Assembly (NCBI RefSeq): GCF_046773475.1
Contig: NZ_CP177240.1
Location: 248,001 to 312,000 of the forward strand
Direction: 5' to 3'
DNA length: 64,000 nt
From: Nitratireductor aquimarinus
GTDB lineage: Bacteria > Pseudomonadota > Alphaproteobacteria > Rhizobiales > Rhizobiaceae
Positions 60,304 through 64,000 of the stretch are shown in pieces; positions within the stretch are counted from its first letter, which is position 1; each line of letters opens with the position of its first letter. The notes under the pieces are model-generated. The model was not told the origin of the DNA, did no database searches, and saw nothing but the letters and a program-made list of their open reading frames with translations. A program made the position numbers and the translations under genes.

Positions 60304-61305
60304 TCACTCTTTTGCGAGGCCCTGCGGCGTATATTCCACGCCATTCGCCTTCTGGATCTCGCGGATCACGGCCCAGTCCTTCTGATAGGTCACGGGCACG
60401 AACTTGCTCACGCCCGAGAACTCCTCGCCAAGCGCGGTGCCTGCGAAATCAAAGGAGAAGAAGGCCTCCTTGATCTTTTCCACCAGTGCCGGATCGAGGT
60501 CGTGCGCATAGGTGTAGGAAGTGGTCGGGAACGGATCGGACTCCCAGACAATCTTCACCTCTTCCGGATCGTAGAGATCGCGCTCGGCCATGCGGTCCAC
60601 GACTTCAGAAGCCACCGGTGCGGCGTCATAGTCGCCAGCCACCACGCCCAGCATGGACTGGTCATGCGAGCCGGAATAGACAACCTCGTAATCCTGCTCC
60701 GGCACAACGCCGAGCCCGGGGAACAGCGCGCGCGGTGCGAGATTGCCCGAGTTGGAAGTGGGCGAGGTGTGGGCAATGCGCTTGCCCTTCAGGTCGCCCA
60801 TCTCGTTAATGCCGGAATCCTTGCGGGTGTAGACCTGCAGCTTGTAGCCGAAGCGGCCGTCTTCCGATCCCATGATGGCGAATGGCACAGCGCCGGCGAG
60901 ATTGACGGCAAACGGCGTCGGACCGGTCGAGAAGCCGGCAATGTGCAGGCGGCCGCTGCGCATCGCTTCCACCTCGGCAGAGTTCGACTGCACGGCGAAG
61001 AACTGCACGTCCTTGCCGGTCACGTCCTCCAGATGCGCGATGAAGGGCTCCCAGATGTCCTCATAGATCGCGGGGTCTTCCACCGGCGTGTAGGCGAAAA
61101 CCAGCGTGTCAGGGTTGGAAAGCTTTGACGGGTCGCTCGGCGTGTCCGCCACCAGATCTTCATTGGCGTCGCAATACATCGCGTCCAGCTGGCCGCGATT
61201 GGCGCAATCCTGCGCCTGCGCGGCGGTGCCGGCCAGCAGTGCGGACAGGCCAAACAGCGCCGCTGCGGCGCCCCCGGCAAAACGGGTGTCGGTCGTCATG
61301 GGCAT
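60304..61305 (-). CDS. phnD: Phosphonate/phosphite/phosphate-type binding protein
   Basis: 333 residues from ATG 61305 (GGAGGAG upstream). Signal peptide ends AAQA|QDCANRGQ, followed by two cysteines (CANRGQLDAMYC) that may form a disulfide or, less likely, mark a lipoprotein. PhnD-fold ligand loop: HTSPTSNSGNLAPRALF (near 187) and YSGSHDQSMLGVVAGDYDAA (about 217). Such sites bind phosphonates, phosphite or small phosphate esters. Confidence 0.88.
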   Translation of the reverse strand: MPMTTDTRFAGGAAAALFGLSALLAGTAAQAQDCANRGQLDAMYCDANEDLVADTPSDPSKLSNPDTLVFAYTPVEDPAIYEDIWEPFIAHLEDVTGKDVQFFAVQSNSAEVEAMRSGRLHIAGFSTGPTPFAVNLAGAVPFAIMGSEDGRFGYKLQVYTRKDSGINEMGDLKGKRIAHTSPTSNSGNLAPRALFPGLGVVPEQDYEVVYSGSHDQSMLGVVAGDYDAAPVASEVVDRMAERDLYDPEEVKIVWESDPFPTTSYTYAHDLDPALVEKIKEAFFSFDFAGTALGEEFSGVSKFVPVTYQKDWAVIREIQKANGVEYTPQGLAKE

Positions 61306-61323
61306 GTTCGTTTCTCCTCCAAT

Positions 61324-61400
61324 GTGGGCTTTTCGGCCCACCTCTCCCTTTCAGACGCGATGGAATGCATCCGATTGCAAAAATCGTATCGAATTTTTGT
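61324..61400. promoter_or_regulatory. Divergent phnD/HAD spacer with dyads
   Basis: GTGGGC/GCCCAC (61324-61329/61336-61341) forms a hairpin in the phnD leader. CAAAAATCG (61378-61386) faces CGAATTTTTG (61390-61399) as an imperfect dyad with one extra base, a candidate site for the DeoR regulator at 62347. No Pho-box repeat is present. Confidence 0.35.
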
Positions 61401-61531
61401 GGTAGTTTGCAACATTCAAATATTCAGAATTTGGAAAACCCTCGAAAATGCAGAAAAATGCAGCTACAAGCTTGGCAAAACGCTCAGTTTTGGAGAAGCA
61501 TGCGGTGGCGGCAGTGACGGCGGAAAACGTG

Positions 61532-62347
61532 ATGACCGGGGTTCCGGCTCCGAAACCCTTTGGTGAAATGTCCGCCGCGCGGCTGGCCGGCATTGAATTC
61601 GTTCTCACCGATATCGACGATACGCTGACCACCGAAGGCCGTCTTCCGGCCCAAGCCTATCACGCGCTGGAACAGCTCCATGAGGCGGGCATCACGGTTG
61701 TGCCGGTCACCGGTCGCCCGGCCGGCTGGTGTGATCTCATTGCCCGGCTCTGGCCTGTCGATGCGGTTGTCGGCGAGAACGGCGCGTTCTATTTCGCCTG
61801 CTCGCCGCAGGGCGGCATGACCCGCGAATTCGCACAGTCTGCCGAGGAGCGGAGCGAGGGCCGTCGCCGGCTGAATGTGCTCGCCGATGTCATCTTCAGG
61901 GCGGTTCCACGCGCGCGTCTTTCTGCGGACCAGACATTCCGCGAGGCGGATCTCGCCATCGATTTCGCCGAAGACGGCCCGCGCCTCGACGACGCCGAGA
62001 TTGCCCAGATCGTGACCTCATTCGAAGAGGCCGGCGCTGTTGCGAAAGTGTCATCTATTCATGTCAATGGATGGTTTGGCCAGTACGACAAACTGGCGAT
62101 GACCCGTAGCCTGTTTACCCGGCGTTATGGCCTCGACCTCGAAAAGGCGGGTGACAAAGTGATTTTCGTAGGCGATTCCCCGAACGACGCACCCATGTTC
62201 GACTTCTTCGAAAACAGCATTGGCGTGGCCAATTTTGCCGACTTTCAGGACGGCACGGTCCCGCCGCCCAAATGGATCACGCAGAAAGCCGGCGGCGCAG
62301 GGTTTGCCGAAGTGGCCGACGCGATCCTTCAAGCCAGGGAGAGCTGA
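61532..62347 (+). CDS. HAD-superfamily (IIB) phosphatase
   Basis: 271 residues from ATG 61532 (an ATG at 61448 would add 28). HAD motifs: I VLTDIDDTLT (near 23), II VVPVTGRPAGW (near 57), and III/IV KVIFVGDSPNDAPMFDFF (near 213). The cap is of the Cof/sucrose-phosphatase-mannosylphosphoglycerate phosphatase type. Dephosphorylates a small phosphate ester, probably one delivered by PhnCDE-like importer it is divergent from. Overlaps the regulator gene by one nt. Confidence 0.87.
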   Translation: MTGVPAPKPFGEMSAARLAGIEFVLTDIDDTLTTEGRLPAQAYHALEQLHEAGITVVPVTGRPAGWCDLIARLWPVDAVVGENGAFYFACSPQGGMTREFAQSAEERSEGRRRLNVLADVIFRAVPRARLSADQTFREADLAIDFAEDGPRLDDAEIAQIVTSFEEAGAVAKVSSIHVNGWFGQYDKLAMTRSLFTRRYGLDLEKAGDKVIFVGDSPNDAPMFDFFENSIGVANFADFQDGTVPPPKWITQKAGGAGFAEVADAILQARES

Positions 62348-63117
62348 TGGCGCGTCTCAGGAAAACCGCCCGCCGCGAACAGATCCTTCTGGAGTTGCAG
62401 CACCATCCACATGTGCGCACTTCAGAGCTTGCCACGCGGTTTGGCGTGTCGACCGAAACAGTACGCCGCGATGTCGAGGCGCTCAGCCAGGAAGGGCTGA
62501 TCCGCCGGGCCTATGGCGGCGCTTCCATCGCGCCGATGGGCGCACAGCCGCCATTTGGAGAGCGCGACCGGGCGCGTATCGAGGAGCGGGCCATGATCGC
62601 GGCCCGCGCCGCCGAACTGGTTCGCCCCGGCGAAGTGCTGATGATCGACGCCGGCTCCACCACGCATCAGTTTGCGCTCAGTCTTGCCTCGGTCGCACGC
62701 GACCTAACGGTTCTCACCAACAGCGTCGCCGTCGCTTCCGCACTGGCGCAGAACGAAACCATTCAGGTGGTCATCTGTCCGGGCGATTTCATGGCCCGCG
62801 AGGTGGGCATCTACGGCGCTGAAACCATCGATTTCATCGCCCGCTACAATGCCAACCGCGCCTTCATCGGCGCGAGCGGGCTGACAGCCGGGGGCATCAC
62901 CGAGGTCAACCGGCTTGCCGTTGGCGTCAAGCGCGCCATGCTGCGCCAGGCGCTGGAAAGCTATCTTCTCGTCGATCACTCCAAGTTCGACGTCAATCTG
63001 CTCGCCACGGTCGAGCCGCTTTCCGCGCTCACCGGCCTTGTCACCAACGAGCAGCCAACCGGCCCCCTGGCGAAGGCGCTTTCCGATGCCCGCGTCGAGG
63101 TGCATGTCGCCGGTTGA
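62347..63117 (+). CDS. DeoR-family transcriptional regulator
   Basis: 256 residues. N-terminal HTH (VRTSELATRFGVSTETVRRDVEAL split over residues 23-46) with LIRRAYGGA, then the DeoR sugar-phosphate sensor domain: DAGSTTHQFA (near 99), LTNS (near 120), GASGLTAGGITEVN (about 177-190) and VDHSKFD. The effector should be a phosphorylated sugar or polyol. Coupled to the HAD gene and probably controls both divergent units. Confidence 0.91.
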   Translation: MARLRKTARREQILLELQHHPHVRTSELATRFGVSTETVRRDVEALSQEGLIRRAYGGASIAPMGAQPPFGERDRARIEERAMIAARAAELVRPGEVLMIDAGSTTHQFALSLASVARDLTVLTNSVAVASALAQNETIQVVICPGDFMAREVGIYGAETIDFIARYNANRAFIGASGLTAGGITEVNRLAVGVKRAMLRQALESYLLVDHSKFDVNLLATVEPLSALTGLVTNEQPTGPLAKALSDARVEVHVAG

Positions 63118-63221
63118 TTCACAACACTTTCCACACTGGCGCGGATGCATCGAAACATCGTCTGGTGCATAGTGCCGCCCCAAGGTCAGAACCTACCTCT
63201 GATGAACCGGAGAATTGAAGA

Positions 63222-64000
63222 ATGTCGAAAGCGGAAATCGGCCTGATCGGCCTCGGAGTCATGGGTGCGAACCTCGCCCTCAACATCGCCGAGAAGGGGC
63301 ACACGATCGCCGTCAACAACCGCTCCACGCCTAAGATCGACGCCTTTGTCGAGCAGGCCCGCACCGAAGGCCTGGCCGAGCGCGTCCTGCCAGAGGCAGA
63401 CCTCGCTGCCTTCGTGCAGTCGGTAAAGAAACCGCGTTCCATCATCATCATGGTCAAGGCCGGCAAACCGGTCGACGACATGATCGAGCAGCTTCTGCCA
63501 TTGCTTGATGAGGGCGACGCCATTCTGGAATGCGGCAACTCGCTCTTCAGCGACACGCAGCGCCGTTTCGACTATCTGAAGCCCAAAGGCATCGGATATC
63601 TCGGAGTCGGCGTTTCCGGTGGCGCCGAAGGCGCGCGCCATGGCCCCTCCATCATGGTCGGTGGCTCCAAGGCGCAATGGCATGACGCGGAAGCCGTGCT
63701 CACCTCCATTGCCGCAAAATTCAAGGGCGAGCCCTGCGTTGCCTGGCTTGGAGAGGGCGGGGCCGGCCATTTCGTCAAGACGATCCACAACGGCATCGAA
63801 TATGGCGACATGCAGATGATCGCCGAGGTCTATGGCGTGATGCGCGACGGGCTCGGCATGGACGCCGCAGCCTGCGCCGAAGTTTTCAAACGCTGGAATG
63901 AAGGCCCGCTCAATTCCTATCTGATCGAGATCACGGGCCATGTGCTCGAAGCCATTGATGGCGAGAGCGACAGGCCGCTCGTGGACGTCATTCTCGACAG
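63222..64000 (+). CDS. gnd: 6-phosphogluconate dehydrogenase, decarboxylating (partial at window edge)
   Basis: The first 259 residues are visible. NADP-binding IGLIGLGVMGANLALNIAEKG split over residues 6-26, VGVSGGAEGARHGPSIMVGG (about 127-146), and the active-site segment GHFVKTIHNGIEYGDMQM (about 182-199) with catalytic Lys and the HNGIEY pattern. Oxidises 6-phosphogluconate to ribulose 5-phosphate in the pentose phosphate pathway. GAAGAATG around the start gives a modest ribosome site. Confidence 0.94.
   Translation, partial: MSKAEIGLIGLGVMGANLALNIAEKGHTIAVNNRSTPKIDAFVEQARTEGLAERVLPEADLAAFVQSVKKPRSIIIMVKAGKPVDDMIEQLLPLLDEGDAILECGNSLFSDTQRRFDYLKPKGIGYLGVGVSGGAEGARHGPSIMVGGSKAQWHDAEAVLTSIAAKFKGEPCVAWLGEGGAGHFVKTIHNGIEYGDMQMIAEVYGVMRDGLGMDAAACAEVFKRWNEGPLNSYLIEITGHVLEAIDGESDRPLVDVILD

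Noticed and set aside
1..64000. CRISPR arrays, tRNA/rRNA genes, transposases, integrases or prophage genes
   Set aside because: No regularly spaced repeats, clover-leaf arms, transposase motifs or phage structural genes were recognised anywhere in the window.

Overview
The window looks like chromosomal DNA of a free-living or host-associated alphaproteobacterium, most likely a Hyphomicrobiales (Rhizobiales) member near the Rhizobiaceae/Phyllobacteriaceae. Reasons: high GC with long antisense shadow frames, very many ABC/TRAP/TTT solute-binding transporters, a sulfite oxidase-cytochrome-ECF sigma/anti-sigma block arranged like the Sinorhizobium meliloti SMc04048-SMc04051 region, and a palindromic intergenic repeat typical of rhizobial genomes. 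Genus is not determinable from sequence reading. No rRNA, tRNA, CRISPR, transposase or prophage genes were seen. All assignments come from reading the sequence; nothing was searched.

Layout. 1-2420: a partial, degenerate GGDEF protein translationally coupled to a HerA-like ATPase (minus strand). 2552-6052: periplasmic sulfite oxidase, two-heme cytochrome c, then convergent anti-sigma and ECF sigma genes. 6287-9654: deoxyribose-phosphate aldolase and a two-domain ALDH16-type aldehyde dehydrogenase. 9892-14904: a five-gene dipeptide/nickel-type ABC importer whose first permease lacks a convincing start codon. 14990-21250 (minus): UgpBAEC glycerophosphodiester importer with two hydrolases, and four 11-bp-spaced Pho-box half-sites before ugpB. 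21463-29782: XRE regulator divergent from a TRAP transporter, type 1B dihydroorotate dehydrogenase (two subunits), M20 ureido-amidohydrolase, orotate phosphoribosyltransferase and a small unknown protein, probably an orotate/dihydroorotate uptake and use operon. 30012-33155: a second TRAP transporter. 33228-36351: AraC regulator divergent from an exported alkylsulfatase-like metallohydrolase. 36556-42519: IclR regulator with a perfect 24-bp palindrome, TctCBA, class III CoA-transferase and CitE-like lyase. 42577-45600: copper delivery cluster (PCuAC, SCO, PepSY membrane protein). 46097-52998: SorC regulator divergent from a Fe(III)/sugar-phosphate-type ABC importer followed by an MBL-fold hydrolase and SurE. 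52988-57775: an atypical, AT-rich-flanked patch with a large DUF6543/ADP-ribosyltransferase-like toxin, a Na/Pi cotransporter and a startless glycine-zipper remnant. 57834-63117: PhnCDE-type importer, HAD phosphatase and DeoR regulator without C-P lyase. 63222-64000: 6-phosphogluconate dehydrogenase, cut by the window edge.

How it fits together. The region is a catabolic and scavenging archipelago: each block pairs one local regulator, one high-affinity importer and one or more intracellular enzymes that release a central metabolite. Organophosphorus use recurs (ugp with phosphodiesterases, SurE/MBL importer, Na/Pi, PhnCDE with HAD). The best candidates for undescribed biology are the TRAP-pyrimidine operon, the importer-MBL-SurE operon and the large toxin-like gene.
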